Shown piece by piece: positions 1 to 11,749 of a stretch of DNA of 64,000 bases. Position 1 is the stretch's first letter, and each line of letters opens with the position of its first letter. A model generated the notes under the pieces. That model ran no database searches. It was not told where the DNA came from and saw only the letters and a list, made by a program, of their open reading frames with translations. Source of the stretch: Quillaja saponaria (Eukaryota; Streptophyta; Magnoliopsida; Fabales; Quillajaceae); NCBI GenBank assembly GCA_029379385.1, contig CM055605.1, positions 3,445,001-3,509,000 on the forward strand, written 5' to 3'. Made by a program: the position numbers and the translations under genes.

Positions 1-993
1 AATTCGTGATTTTATCCTTGTAGGCTCCACATTCATATCCTCAAAATTGAGAATTACCACAAACTCCAACAAAAGAAAAGTCGGTGAAGTAACCCACTTT
101 TCTGCCATCTTCTTCTTCACCATATCATTCTTAAATTTGATGCTGGAAAACCACGTTATGATTTAAGAATTATGCCCGGTGCTGCACATGTAGAACCTTG
201 GGTTTTAGAATATTATATTAAACTGAAGTGGTTTACACATGAAAAAATGAAACCAAAAAAAAAAACATAAACCAAAGTTTTAACAGGCAGTAGATTCTAT
301 GTGATAGTTCAATTTAATTTAAGTTATTTCTCAATTTTTGAAACAAATCATTTAAGTGAGTGAATTCAAATTAATTAAATTAAATTATAGTGTGTGGAAT
401 ATTATTATAACTAATAAATTCATTTCATCTTAATACTTTTACAAAATTACTCTTGCATTAGTAAAAAATAAAAAAAAATTCCTACAAAAGTAACTTAAAT
501 TATTAGTATAGGTCTAATTAATACATTATAAGGAGGGAAGAGAAATGAGGGGAAGGGGAGGGAAAAGAAAGAAAGGAAAAGATGAAATGAGAAATGGGAA
601 ATGAAGAAAAAGGATAGGTTGTGATTTTTGAGATATGGATACGAGGAGAAGTAAAATTTAAAGGTATATATGTATTTTAATCTAATAAATTGAATTCTTA
701 ACAAATCATATCAATTTTGATGAGAATTCAAAATTAAAAAAATGTTATAAAATATGATTTAGAGTGAATTGAATTCTCATGAAAGATAGATACCAAATAT
801 AATATTTTAATCAAAATTCATTTAGAATAAATTGAATTCCACAATTTTTATGGTTTCAAACACATTCTAAATACATTAACGAGTTGGAGACCATATGTAT
901 TTGTTTAACAAATTAGTAAGATATTTAGGAAATTTATAATTATTTATTTAAAATTGCAAGCTCAAATAAGAAAAATAAAAATAAATTATTTTA
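1..993. other. Gene-free AT-rich flank
   Basis: No coding sequence is supported here. Positions about 530-620 are a purine-rich run (GGGGAAGGGG-like). Between about 690 and 860 several short segments contain AATTGAATTC-type motifs in both orientations, which looks like a decayed MITE, but no clear ends or target duplication are visible. Confidence 0.5.
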
Positions 994-1283
994 TTAATAA
1001 GTAACCCACTTTGGACATTTTGGACTGAAATAATTTGAAACTACATGGGAGTTCAACAGCTCAACAATGGGAGCGTGTTTCACACATCTAGGCGTCTTGT
1101 ATTGGCTTGCTGAAGTACCCTTGCTGAGTGAACAGTCTATATGCTTGTCAAACGTTCCATTCTTCACTACCTTGATTTCTAATGGCCCAATGGACTAGTC
1201 AACTACTCTCATAAGCCTGTATATACTGCTCAGTGATTCTTCTATTGCAAGGCAGCAATCCTCAAAGACATAGTCAGGAATTT
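994..1283 (-). pseudogene. GH3 C-terminal exon fragment (copy D)
   Basis: Reading the minus strand gives the last part of a GH3 acyl-amido synthetase (residues like [31 protein letters not shown] and a terminal CPKWVTY before TAA at 994-996). It aligns with the end of exon 3 of the three large copies nearby. An in-frame TAG lies at 1195-1197 where the others have a lysine codon (VDKSIGP), and no upstream exons are attached: at about 1283 the similarity changes abruptly to the EF-hand-like sequence that also follows copy C. It is therefore a dead fragment, and it shows that the array once held at least four copies. Confidence 0.85.
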
Positions 1284-1350
1284 GGTGCACTGCTCTGTGA
1301 AATAGTCCCTGGCTAAATGTTAATAATCCTCAATCATCAACTGAATCAAT

Positions 1351-1545
1351 TCAAGCATTCTTGAGCTCTTCTTGCAAAGTCTGTTCTAGCAAAAACCAGA
1401 AATCTTCCATCAATTCCGGACTTAATCTGAACATCAAAACGCAACATTTCATCTGATTCAGAGCACCATCACTGTCAAGATCACCTTCCATAGTCATGCT
1501 CACAAGCTCCTACTCCTTCAAATCCTTCAAACCCTGAAGATAAAT
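1351..1545 (-). pseudogene. EF-hand (KIC/PBP1-like) C-terminal fragment
   Basis: The minus strand encodes a degraded EF-hand: a loop GDLDSDGALNQM, then a segment CCVLMFRLSPELMED and a tail ending LKNA before the stop at 1351-1353. Loop and tail match the end of the small plant EF-hand family of KIC and PINOID-binding protein 1 (known from family knowledge). An in-frame TAG sits where the family has an aspartate codon (LKE-stop-ELVSM), so it cannot make the protein. A closely similar piece lies at 8403-8610 downstream of GH3 copy C, so the fragment was duplicated together with the GH3 unit. Confidence 0.65.
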
Positions 1546-1922
1546 TTTATGGGTACCTTCCCCACCTATTGTACTTCAGATTTGGGTTTCGATAACAAGA
1601 GTTATTTTCACATGAAAAAATAATAATAATAAAAAATAAAAGTAAAGAATTTATATATATAGTGTTTAAATTTGTTCAATATTCTGTACGTAGCCCTGGT
1701 GAACTCCTTGGGCCACTTCTCCCATGACTTCTTTGACTTTAGACGTTTATGAACAAAGAAAAGAAGAAAATTTAACACTTGGTCTTAACTCAAATGTTAT
1801 TAGCATTTTCAAATTGAAGCTCTAGCATTTCTCATATATAATGTACACAAACTGGTAATTAATTAATCTTCCATGCATAATAATACACCATTTTGTTTTC
1901 CATTCATGGATGCATGCGCTGC

Positions 1923-3969
1923 CTATGAATAAGAAACCCACTTTGGGCAAGTTGGGCTGAAATGATTTGAAACCACATTAGAGTTCAATAGCTCAATAAT
2001 GGAGGCATGTTTCACACATCTAGGAGTCTTGTACTGACTTGCTGAAGCACCTTTGCTAAGGACATAGCCCATAAGCTTGTCAAATGTTCCACTCTCCACA
2101 ACCTTGATTTCCAATGGGCCAATGGACTTGTCTACTACTCTTAAAGTCTTGTACACACTGCTGAGTGATTCTTCCACAACAATGCAGCAATCCTGGATGA
2201 CATAAGGATGAATTGGGATTTGTCCCCTCAAGTTAATCTCCCAATACAGCACATAGTGGCCAGGGATGCTGGACATGTCGGCATAGCTTGTGTATTCCTT
2301 GAGTGTTGCATCAAATTGGAGGAGGTTGTTAGCTGCATTCTTCAGGGCATTTTGTAGCTCGACTTCATCGGTCTTATCAGCATCAATGCTAAGAACAACA
2401 TTCTTTCTACACACATAACTGAATTGAGGAGTTTTGTTCGTGAATCCCGTTACGAGAAGTATGTCACCAATCCGGTACCTATAAAGCCCTGTCAAAAAAA
2501 ATATTTGGTTCGTATTGATTACAGTATATCACATCTATTTGGTTTCATGTGAATTCAAGTAATTGAATATTATTACCTGCATATGTAGTAACAACAACCT
2601 CATACTCTTGACCCAATTTTACGTCCACAAGATCAATCAATTCCAAACTCTCTTTATTAGAAAGGGAAGCCCTTGGCTTGGAAATAAAATTTGTGTCTTC
2701 CCTATTGACAGGCAAGAACTCAAAATAGCCCATAGTAGGAATGAATGTGTAGGAGATATCATTGGGCTTACACAAAGGATTCAAATTCAAAGCGAAGTGA
2801 CACTCGGAGGAAACATAAATGGGACTAGCAAGAGGGAGACAATTGCTGTAGTAATCCAGTACACCAATATAGTAAGACATCGTTCCCGTCACAATACCGC
2901 TGATGTACTTGGTGTTAGGCCACAGCTTAATTATGATCCCCTCCATGACCCTTTGGCACATTCAGCTTCTATAAGATCCGCGAGAATGGGATTTGGTTTG
3001 AGAATTTTCATGACTGCACCTCTCACTGATGGGTCAGTAATTTTGGGATCTAACTCGCCCTTTCGTATATCATTACACAAGAGAACCCAATGGTTTTCCA
3101 AGAACTTCATTGCATAAACGATGCCAGAAGCAAAAGTAGCCCCAAGAAGAATAACTTGCATGTTTTGACAAAGCCCACAAAGCAACTGAGTATACATGCT
3201 TTGGTACCAATCTGAGCAGAGAATGACCTCCATTGGGCTAGTCCTGTAGTTAGCATAAGGATCATAGGTCCTATCTCTTATTAAATTTTGACTTTTCAAG
3301 ATGCTAGTTGTAGCTGGACGAGCTACAAGTCCTCCTGGAGTCCTAGTTTCTTTCCTTATGAACGAAAACTTTATCCCTTTGCCTTTGTCCAAACCCGGGA
3401 TAAATTGATCCATCACAGGCCTCAAAAGGCTGAAAAACAATAGAGTTCTTTGTACAGCATCTTCTGTCATCGGTATTAACTTACACTCCCCACCAGATGT
3501 CGCGGAGCTAGTTCGATACACAAATAAAAATAACCATACCAATCCGTTTAACATAAATTCCCTGAAAAAAAATAATTTAAAACTAAAATTAAACAGAATG
3601 CTATAAAAATATAATGTTTGCTAACCTGGTGAAAAACTCTGAAATGGGTTTGTAGCACAAAATTGGAGAGGTATCCCCATTAGCAATACGATCAATATCT
3701 GGCTTTATATTTTCATAATCAACCACAGGAATCATCTTCTTGAAAGTCTCTCTGTCTGTACAGCCATCAAGGCCATGCCTTTGAAGATACTCAACTTTGG
3801 CATTTTGAGTTAGAATTTCAGAAAGAACCTGGTTTTGAATTTCATCAGCTTTGCTGGTAACTTCCTCTATAAAATTCAATGCCTTCTTATTGTAATCAGC
3901 AACCTTATTATTATTTTCGTCGAAGCTCTCTCGCTTCTCTGATAAGACGACATTCAAAGTTGGTCGCAT
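1923..3969 (-). pseudogene. GH3 acyl-amido synthetase, copy A (frameshifted)
   Basis: Three exons fit the GH3 family: 3969-3626, 3507-2577 and 2488-1923, with GT-AG introns, together about the 600 residues usual for GH3. The start is the ATG of MRPTLNVV. Visible family motifs are SSATSGGE (nucleotide-binding motif I), YVSSECHFALNLNP (motif II region) and YRYRIGD (motif III). GH3 enzymes adenylate an acyl hormone and conjugate it to an amino acid; the closest resemblance is to group II, the indole-3-acetic acid amido synthetases, though substrate cannot be read from sequence. Compared with copy C (TCATGGGAGGGG on the coding strand), copy A has TCATGGAGGGG at about 2943, a one-base deletion that changes AKGSWEGIII to AKGSWRGS-stop. 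The protein would stop about two thirds through exon 2 and lose motifs II and III. Everything else is open, so the loss is recent or a sequencing error. Confidence 0.85.
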
Positions 3970-4852
3970 CTCTCTGCTAACTAATTAATCTCTTCAATAA
4001 AGTTGTATATTTGTGATAATATATATAATACGTTTTCATGGTTATATTAGTAATTACATTATGAATTTGTGGTCCTCGTGGGGATTAAAGAAACTGAAGT
4101 ATTCGTCTTTATTAACAGGACGAAATGTTGAGAGGATAAGATCAGAGTTGGAAAAAGCAAGCCAAATGTTTGACGTTCCCCCACTAAACAATGTAATGCC
4201 AGCTAGCCTAAAAGCGAAAGAAATGTATAATGGATTCTATTTTTCGATAATGGCATATATTTTATCTGGATCTTTCGAGCATTTTCCTTTCAAATCTTGC
4301 TTGATTTAAACTTAAATTAATATGTATCATCTTTAGGAAATCTAATTATCTTTAACTGTGTTCTTATTTTATTTTAAATTATTTTCCAAACAAATTATAT
4401 GGTTCAAGCTATTTTACGTGTGACTTATATATATGAACTATGTTACCCTTTAGTTTAATTAATTTCTCTTTCTTTACAAAAATTATATTAATAAATGTTT
4501 ACTTTGTTAGTAACTATTTGCAAAAAATCCAAGTTTGAAGCTCGATATATCATATTGGGAGGAGTCCCCTCTTAAAAAGAGCTCGACAAAACTCTAAGAG
4601 ATTAGTTTTAAAATTTTGAAGTTAATTGTTTCAAATTTTTCTTCATGATAAGTCATCTTCTTTCTTTTTTAAAACAGAAGCCTTTTATCATCTTTTTTTT
4701 TTTCATTAAATAAATTAATCTTAAATTAGTGTTATTTTAATAACAGGTTTATCATCTTCTCATTTTCTTATTAAATAAATTAGTATTAAATATAGTTATT
4801 TAATAACAGATTTAGAGGTTATGTTGTTACTTCTTTATTTGTCCATCAGCAA
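3970..4852. other. Intergenic, upstream of GH3 copy A
   Basis: The first 70 bases resemble the sequence just upstream of copies B and C, so the 5' flank was duplicated with the genes. A plus-strand open frame at 4013-4309 (98 codons, containing ERIRSELEKAS) has no family I recognise and no surrounding exon signals; it may be a fragment of a displaced exon. The remainder is AT-rich without features. Confidence 0.4.
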
Positions 4853-5085
4853 TTAAAACTCATTAAACAGCTCCTTTATCAGACCCTCACCTCCCAATTT
4901 ATTAGCCATCAACGGCAGAAAAATCTTCAAAGCCTGCTCCTTTCCCAATCCCCGCCACTGTAGACAGATGAGAAACTTGTTCATGAAAGAAATTGGATTA
5001 TCATCATTCATTAACGCTAAGAACAATATTTTTCAACACACAAGCATAAATTTGCATTGTCATTCTCAAATCCGTAATCAATTTT
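4853..5085 (-). pseudogene. Chimeric remnant: GH3 exon 3 scrap plus EF-hand N-terminal fragment
   Basis: On the minus strand, about 5085-5010 resembles the GH3 exon 3 segment around CRKNVVLSIDAD (here CVLKNIVLSVNE). It is followed at about 4985-4853 by a segment reading IFLPLMANKLGGEGLIKELF, then a stop. The motif LGGEGLIKELC is characteristic of the N-terminal half of KIC/PBP1-like EF-hand proteins, so this appears to be the front half of the gene whose back halves lie at 1351 and 8403. The frame needed for the FEDFLP start differs from that of the rest, so it is broken. Assignment rests on short motifs only. Confidence 0.5.
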
Positions 5086-5121
5086 TCATTCTGCCACATG
5101 AGAATTTCATATTTTTTTCCT

Positions 5122-7201
5122 TCAAGGTGCAGGAATCCATTTTGGACATTCTTGACTTGAATAAGTGCACACAACATTTGAGTTCAAAAGCTCAATAATG
5201 GGAGTAAGTTTCACACATCTAGGCGTCTTGTATTGGCCGGCTGAAGCACCATTGCTAACAGCATAGTCCATGAGCTTGTCAAATGTTCCATTCTCCACAA
5301 CCTTGATTTCCAATGGCCCAATCGACTTCTCTATCACTCTTATATACCTGTATACACTGCTGAGTGATTCTTCAACAACAAGGCAGCAATTCTCAAAAAC
5401 AGAAGGAGGAATTGGGGTTTGTCTATTCAACCTAATCTCCCAATATAGCACATAGTGGCCAGGGATGCTAGACATGTCGGCATAGCTTGTGTATTCTGCG
5501 AGTGTTGCATCAAATTGGAGGAGATTGTTCACTGCATTCTTCACTGCATTTTGTAGCTCAACTTCATCAGTCTTATCAGCATCAATGCTAAGAACAACAT
5601 TCTTTCTGCCTACATAATTGAACTGAGGAGTCTTGTTCTTGAATCCCGCTACACGGAGTATGTCACCAACACAATACCTATAAAGTCCTGCAATGAAAAG
5701 GTTTGATTCAAGCTACTATGAGAATAATTTTTAGTTTTTCTTTTTTCTTTTTTTGCCTTCTTAAAATAAAATTACAGACAGTATCTGTACTCATTTATGT
5801 GAATTGAAAGAAGTAAAACTCTTACCAGAATAGGTGGTAACAACAACTTCATATTCTTCACCCATTTTTACATCCACAAGATCTACCAATCCATGGTTTT
5901 CATCCTCTGTAAAGGAAGTCATTGGTTCAGAAATTGAATTGGTGCTTCCACGACCATTCCTATTGACTGGCAAGAACTCAAAATAAGCCAAAGTGGGAAT
6001 GATTGTGTAACAGACATCTCTTGGCTTACACAAAGGATTCAAATTCAAAGCAATGTGACACTCTGAGGTGGAATAATAGGTACAAACAAGAGGGAGGCCA
6101 TTAGTATAGTAATCCAACACAGGAATGTATTGGGACATTGTTCCAGTCACAACAACATTAATGTACTTGACATTAGGCCATAGCGTAGTTATGATCCCCT
6201 TCCATGACTCTTTGCCACATTCAGCTTCTATAAAATCCGCAAGATCGGGATTTGGCTTTAGAATTTTCAAAACAGCTTCTCTTACTGATGGATCAGTTAT
6301 TTTTTGATCTACCTTACCTGTTCGTATATCTTTACATAACAGAAACCAATGGTTTTCCAGGAACTTAATGGCACGAACAAAACCAGAAGCGAAAGCAGAC
6401 CCCATACGAAGAACTTGCTTGTTTTGACAAAGCCCACAAAGCAACTGAGTATACATACTTTGGTACCAATCTGTACAAAGAGTTGTCTCAATAGGGTTTG
6501 TGTAGTTAGCATATGGATCGTAATGCCTATTCAATTTCTTAAATTTTAATGTTCCAGTTGTAGATGGGGAAGCAACAAGTCCACCTGGAGTCTTAGATTC
6601 TGGTCTTACGAACGAAAAGTAAATAGCTTTGCCTTTGTCCAAACCTGGAATAAATTGGTCCATTACAGACATCATAATCTTTGGAAGGACTACCCTTGTC
6701 TCAATAGCATCGTCTGTCATCGGTATTAATTTACTTTCCCCACCAGATGTTGCAGAGCTACACATAAAAAAATAAAAAAATGCTAGTAGCTACAATATTT
6801 ACCTTTCAACAAAAACAAGAATTGGATAGTTAAAGCAAAATCTATTGCTAGCTCACCTTGCTGAAAAACTCTGAAATGGGTTTGTAGCACAAAATTGGAG
6901 AGGTATCACCTTGAGCAATACGATCAATATCTGGCTTTAAATCCTCGTAATTGACCACAGGAATCATCTTCTTGAAAATGTATTTGTCTGTGCGCCCATT
7001 AAGACTATGTCTTTGAAGATATTCAACATTAGAATTTCGAGTAAGAATTTCAGAAAGAATCCGATTTTGAATTTCATCAGCGTTGTTGGTAACTTCCTCT
7101 ATAAAATTCAAAGCCTTCTTATTGTAACATGCCACCATATTCTGATTGCCATGGAAGCTAATCTCTTGCTCCCCTGATAAGACATTGAAAGTTTCAGGCA
7201 T
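5122..7201 (-). pseudogene. GH3 acyl-amido synthetase, copy B (most divergent; possible splice-site frameshift)
   Basis: Exons are 7201-6857, 6757-5826 and 5687-5122. I chose the ATG of MPETFNVL because it lines up with MRPTLNVV of copies A and C; an upstream in-frame ATG at 7297 lies in flanking sequence. Motifs SSATSGGE, YSTSECHIALNLNP and YRYCVGD are present; the arginine usual before the motif III core is a cysteine here. Exons 2 and 3 are fully open. Exon 1 ends TTCAGCAAG before GTGAGC, where A and C end TTCACCAG; the extra base makes exon 1 phase 0 while exon 2 still starts for phase 2, so simple joining would shift the frame. I see no alternative GT or AG that repairs it. If a non-canonical junction were used, this would be the only working copy. 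Predicted role: hormone-amino acid conjugation in the cytosol. Confidence 0.7.
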
Positions 7202-7299
7202 GGCTAACAAGTTAATTTTTTCAGGAAAGTTGTATGTGCTTAAATCTTGAATCCGAGAGTTTATAATACGTTTAGATTTAGATTGGTTTAGCAACAAAT

Positions 7300-8330
7300 A
7301 ATAATAAAATATGTTGAAGCCTTGCTATGCACATGGGTATATTAAAGTCATACACAGATGGGAGGCATATGTAAGTATTTTATTGAAATAAGAGAAGTAA
7401 AATTAACGACAAAGTCCTCTTCTAGAATGACAAACTTGTTACGTGATTCTTTTGAATGTAATTTTTGTTGTTCAAGACAATCTCTCAAGCAATTCTAGCA
7501 TTATTTTAGAATAATCAATCCTATCTTTGTACGATTGCGATTAGTTCTGCGTATTATTTGAACCAACTAGCACTGATCCAAGTGTCATTAAAAAATTTAA
7601 TTTGTGATAAAATCAATGATGTCACCTAACAATTCATCGCAATTCCCAAGTGTTTTTTGACAAACAAAGGAGATGTATTCAAGTAATACAAACTTGACAA
7701 TAATATACTTATCCCTTTGTACCATTTGCGTCAGATTTTCAAAGACATCTGAATAATGGAAGCATGTTTCACAGACTTAATCTTTCAAAATTTGGGAGTA
7801 GTTCAAATAATGAATATTTTTGGTTTCCTAACTTGGTGCGAGACTAATTTCTCGAGTCTAAAGAAAGATAAGATTATTAACTTTCTGTAAAAGTGTGACT
7901 CCAAGATTCGAATATTTAATCTTTTTTTAAGTTATAATTCGCTTATTGTGACCAACTACCTTCAGGTCAAATATTGGATACTTAACTTGGATTTACTATG
8001 TAACAAATCAAGACATAATTTTCCTTATAAACAAAGCTTATTATACGGAGAATAAAAAACATTAGAGCTTGATTAGAAGTTAATGAAGAAAGCAAGTTTC
8101 ACACACTCAATCTTTTAGAGGTGTTCATGGCCTGATCTAAGTATCTTTAAAAGAAATAGTAGAGAATTCATATAGAAAAGTTAAATAAGAGTAGCCTAGA
8201 TATGTTAACATTAGGCAAAAGCAGTGATTAATGATTAATGAAAAACAACTGAACCAATTGGAGTAAAGGAAAATAAGAAAATATAAGTATAATATGAGCT
8301 ATGAACTATTCCAAAGAGAAGTTGTCGTTT
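7300..8330. other. Intergenic with scraps of GH3-like sequence
   Basis: No gene is supported. Short stretches such as about 7755-7775 and 8090-8112 resemble the GH3 exon 3 segment encoding CVKHASII (minus strand, around GTTTCACAC), too short to annotate separately. They suggest older decayed copies in the array. Confidence 0.35.
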
Positions 8331-8402
8331 AATTTGGTGTACTGCTCTGTGAAATAGTCCCTGGCTAAATGTTAATAATCCTCAATCATCAACTGAATCA
8401 AT

Positions 8403-8610
8403 TCAAGCATTCTTGAGCTCTTCTTGCAAAGTATGTTCAAGCAAAAACCGGGAATCCTCCATCAATTCCGGACTTAATTTGAACATCAAAAAGCAATATT
8501 TCATCTGATTCAGAGCACCATCACCGTCAAGATCACATTCCCTAGTCACGCTCACAAGCTCCTACTCCTTCAAACCATGAAGATAAATTTTACGGGTACC
8601 TTCCCCATCT
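8403..8610 (-). pseudogene. EF-hand (KIC/PBP1-like) C-terminal fragment, second copy
   Basis: Near-duplicate of 1351-1545. The minus strand reads CDLDGDGALNQMKYC, then LMFKLSPELMEDS and a tail ending LKNA-stop. The loop keeps the D-x-D-x-D spacing of a calcium-binding EF-hand. It shares the TAG upstream (LKE-stop-ELVSV) with the other copy and has a further TAG (GTGACTAGGGAA), so it is non-coding. The similarity to the 1283-1920 block runs on to the 3' end of GH3 copy C, which puts the GH3-A and GH3-C duplication period at about 7.0 kb. Confidence 0.65.
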
Positions 8611-8926
8611 AATGTACTTGAGATTTGGGTTTCGATAACAAGAGTTAATTCACATGAAAAAAGAAAGACAAGTAAAGAATTTATATATAGTGTTTAAATT
8701 GGTTCAATATGTTGTATGTAGCTCTGGTGAACACCTTGGCCCATTTCTCCCATGGCTTCTTTGACTTTAGAACATTTAACACATAGACTTAACTCAAAAG
8801 TCATTAGTATTTTCAAATTGAAGCTCTAGCATTTATCATAAATAATGTACACAAACTGGTAATTAATTAATCATCCATGCATAATAATTCACCATTTTGT
8901 TTTTCATTCTTCGATGCAACCACTGC

Positions 8927-10963
8927 CTATGAATAAGAAACCCACTTTGGGCACGTTGGGCTGAAATGATTTGAAACAGCATTAGAGTTCAATAGCTTAA
9001 TAATGGAAGCATGTTTCACACATCTAGGAGTCTTGTACTGGCTTGCTGAAGCACCTTTGCTAAGGACATAGTCCATAAGCTTGTCAAATGTTCCACTCTC
9101 CACAACCTTGATTTCCAATGGGCCAATGGACTTGTCTACTACTCTCAGAGTCTTGTATACACTGTTGAGTGATTCTTCCACAACAATGCAGCAATTATCA
9201 ATGACAGAAGGATGAATTGGGATTTGTCCCCTCAAGTCAATCTCCCAATACAGCACATAGTGGCCAGGGATGCTGGACATGTCGGCATAGCTTGTGTATT
9301 CTGTGAGAGTTGCATCAAATTGGAGGAGGTTGTTAGCTGCATTCTCCACGGCATTTTGAATCTCGACTTCATCGGTCTTATCAGCATCAATGCTAAGAAC
9401 AACATTCTTTCTACACATATAACTGAATTGAGGAGTTTTGTTCGTGAATCCCGTTACGAGAAGTATGTCACCAATCCGGTACCTATAAAGCCCTGTCATA
9501 AAACAAATTTGGTTCGTATTGATTACAGTATATCACATCTATTTAGTTTCGTGTGAATTCAAGTAATTGAATATTATTACCTGCATACTCTTGAATATGT
9601 AGTAACAACAACCTCATACTCTTGACCCAATTTTACGTCCACCAGATCAATCAATTGCAAACTTTCATTATTAGTAAGCGAAACCCTTGGCTCGGAAATG
9701 AAATTTGTGTCTTCCCTATTGACAGGCAAGAACTCAAAATAGCCCATAGTAGGAATGAATGTGTAGGAGATATCATTGGGCTTAAGCAAAGGATTCAAAC
9801 TCAAAGCAAAGTGACAGTCGGAGGAAACATAAATGGGACTAACAAGAGGAAGACAATTGCTGTAGTAATCCAGTACACCACTGTAGTGAGACATGGTTCC
9901 CGTCACAATAGTGCTAATGTACTTGGTGTTAGGCCATAGCTTAATTATGATCCCCTCCCATGATCCTTTGGCACATTGAGATTCTACAAGATTCGCGAGA
10001 ATGGGATTTGGTTTGAGAATTTTCATAACTGTTTCTCTCACTGATGGGTCAGTAATTTTGGGATCTAACTCACCCTTTCTTATATCATTGCACAAGAGAA
10101 ACCAATGTTTTTTCAAGAATTTAATTGCATAAACGATACCCGAAGCAAAAGTAGCCCCAACATGAAGAACTTGCTTGTTATGACAAAGCCCACAAAGCAA
10201 CTGAGTATACATGCTTTGGTACCAATCTGGGCAGAGAATGACCTCCTTAGGGCTAGTCATGTAGTTTGCATATGGATCATAGGTCCTATCTGTTATTAAA
10301 TTTTGACTTTTCAAGATGCTAATTGTAGCTGGACGAGCTACAAGTCCTCCTGGAGTCTTAGTTTCTTTCCTTATGAACGAAAACTTTATCCCTTTGCCTT
10401 TGTCCAAACCCGGGATAAATTGATCCATCACAGGCATCAAAAGGCTGAAAAACAATAGGGTTTTTTGTATAGCATCTTCTGTCATCGGTATTAACTTACA
10501 CTCCCCACCAGATGTCGCGGAGCTAGTTCCATACACATAAATGAAAATAATTCCAAGAAAAAAATAATTTAAAACTAAACTAAAAAACAGAATGCCAAGG
10601 AAATAAAAAGTTTGCCCACCTGGTGAAAAACTCTGAAATGGGTTCGTAGCACAAAATTGGAGAGGTATTCCCATTAGCTATACGATCAATATCTGGCTTT
10701 ATATTTTCATAATCAACCACAGGAATCATCTTCTTGAAAGTCTCTCTGTCTGTACAGCCATCAAGGCCATGTCTTTGAAGATATTCAATGTTGGCATTTT
10801 GTGTAAGAATTTCAGAAAGAACCTGTTTTTGAATTTCATCAGCTTTGCTGGTAACTTCCTTTATAAAATTCAATGCCTTCTTATTGTAATCAGCAACCAT
10901 ATTATTATTTTCATCGGAGCTCTCTCGGTCCTCTGATCGGACGACATTCAAAGTTGGTCGCAT
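8927..10963 (-). pseudogene. GH3 acyl-amido synthetase, copy C (10-bp insertion at exon 2 end)
   Basis: Exons 10963-10620, 10522-9581 and 9492-8927 match copy A in structure and sequence. The start is the ATG of MRPTLNVVRSED. SSATSGGE, the YVSSDCHFALSLNP region and YRYRIGD are present. At the end of exon 2 the coding strand has ACATATTCAAGAGTATGCAG before the donor where A has ACATATGCAG: ten extra bases at about 9587-9596. They move the exon 2 end from phase 1 to phase 2, so exon 3 would be read out of frame and meet TAG at once (GCT TTA TAG). The GT inside the insertion (AGA/GTATGC) gives phase 0 and does not restore the frame either. Otherwise the copy is open throughout. Likely function of the intact ancestor: IAA or related acyl-amido conjugation. 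Confidence 0.8.
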
Positions 10964-11202
10964 CTCTGCTAAGAAGTTAATTCTTGATAGTTTTTTTTTT
11001 TTTTTTTTGTTGCTGAAAGGTATATTATGTTTGTGATAGTTGTACAGCATAAGGCTTGATCGCAAGCCATGATTGGACGACATTCAAAGTTGGTCCACCA
11101 ATTTTGTCCATTTAAAAAACATGTCACCGATGCTTATTTGCATGCGCTTTTTCTCTGTGACGCATTAAAGAAATGTACATTGTACGATAATTTAATCTCT
11201 GA

Positions 11203-11749
11203 TGTTGTGTTTAGTTATATAAGATAAAATAACGTATTATAAAAAAATTAATAAAAATTATAATATATGTAAAAAAAAAACGCTTATCTTATATGTATTT
11301 AAAATAAATACATAACAACTATCAAAATATTTTTAAATAATATTTTTTTATTTTTGCACAATATTAACTTTAACTTTACTATTAATATTTTTTGTGAAAA
11401 AAATAAAGAAAAATACATTTTACTGACAAGCAAATGAAGACACATATTTTTATTGTATAATTTTAAGTTTTAATTTCAATGTTTTGCGAAAAAAAAAATA
11501 AAAATGAAGACTTTTCATTAGCGAAAAGAGTTATGAAAAAAGAGGAAGGGATTGCGGTAGTTTGGAAATTTCTTACATTGGTCCATATACCATCATCTAT
11601 CCAAAAATAAAATTATATTATTTCAATAAAATTCAAACCTCATTTTTTTTTTTGCCCTATCCAGTATCATACACCAAACTATTAATTATTCAAAATAAAA
11701 TAGAAATATTGTATTCAATTTTTCTTATCCGATAATCCAAACACAGTCT
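11203..11749. mobile_element. MITE-like element with imperfect terminal inverted repeats
   Basis: The left end TGTTGTGTTTAGTTATATA resembles the reverse complement of the right end (GACTGTGTTTGGATTATC). The interior is AT-rich and non-coding. Ends of the GTGTTTGG type are common in plant MITEs. I see no convincing target-site duplication, so borders are approximate. Confidence 0.4.

Noticed and set aside
2563..3117. Plus-strand open frame of 184 codons opposite GH3-A exon 2
   Set aside because: It is the antisense shadow of a conserved GH3 exon; similar frames occur opposite the other copies.
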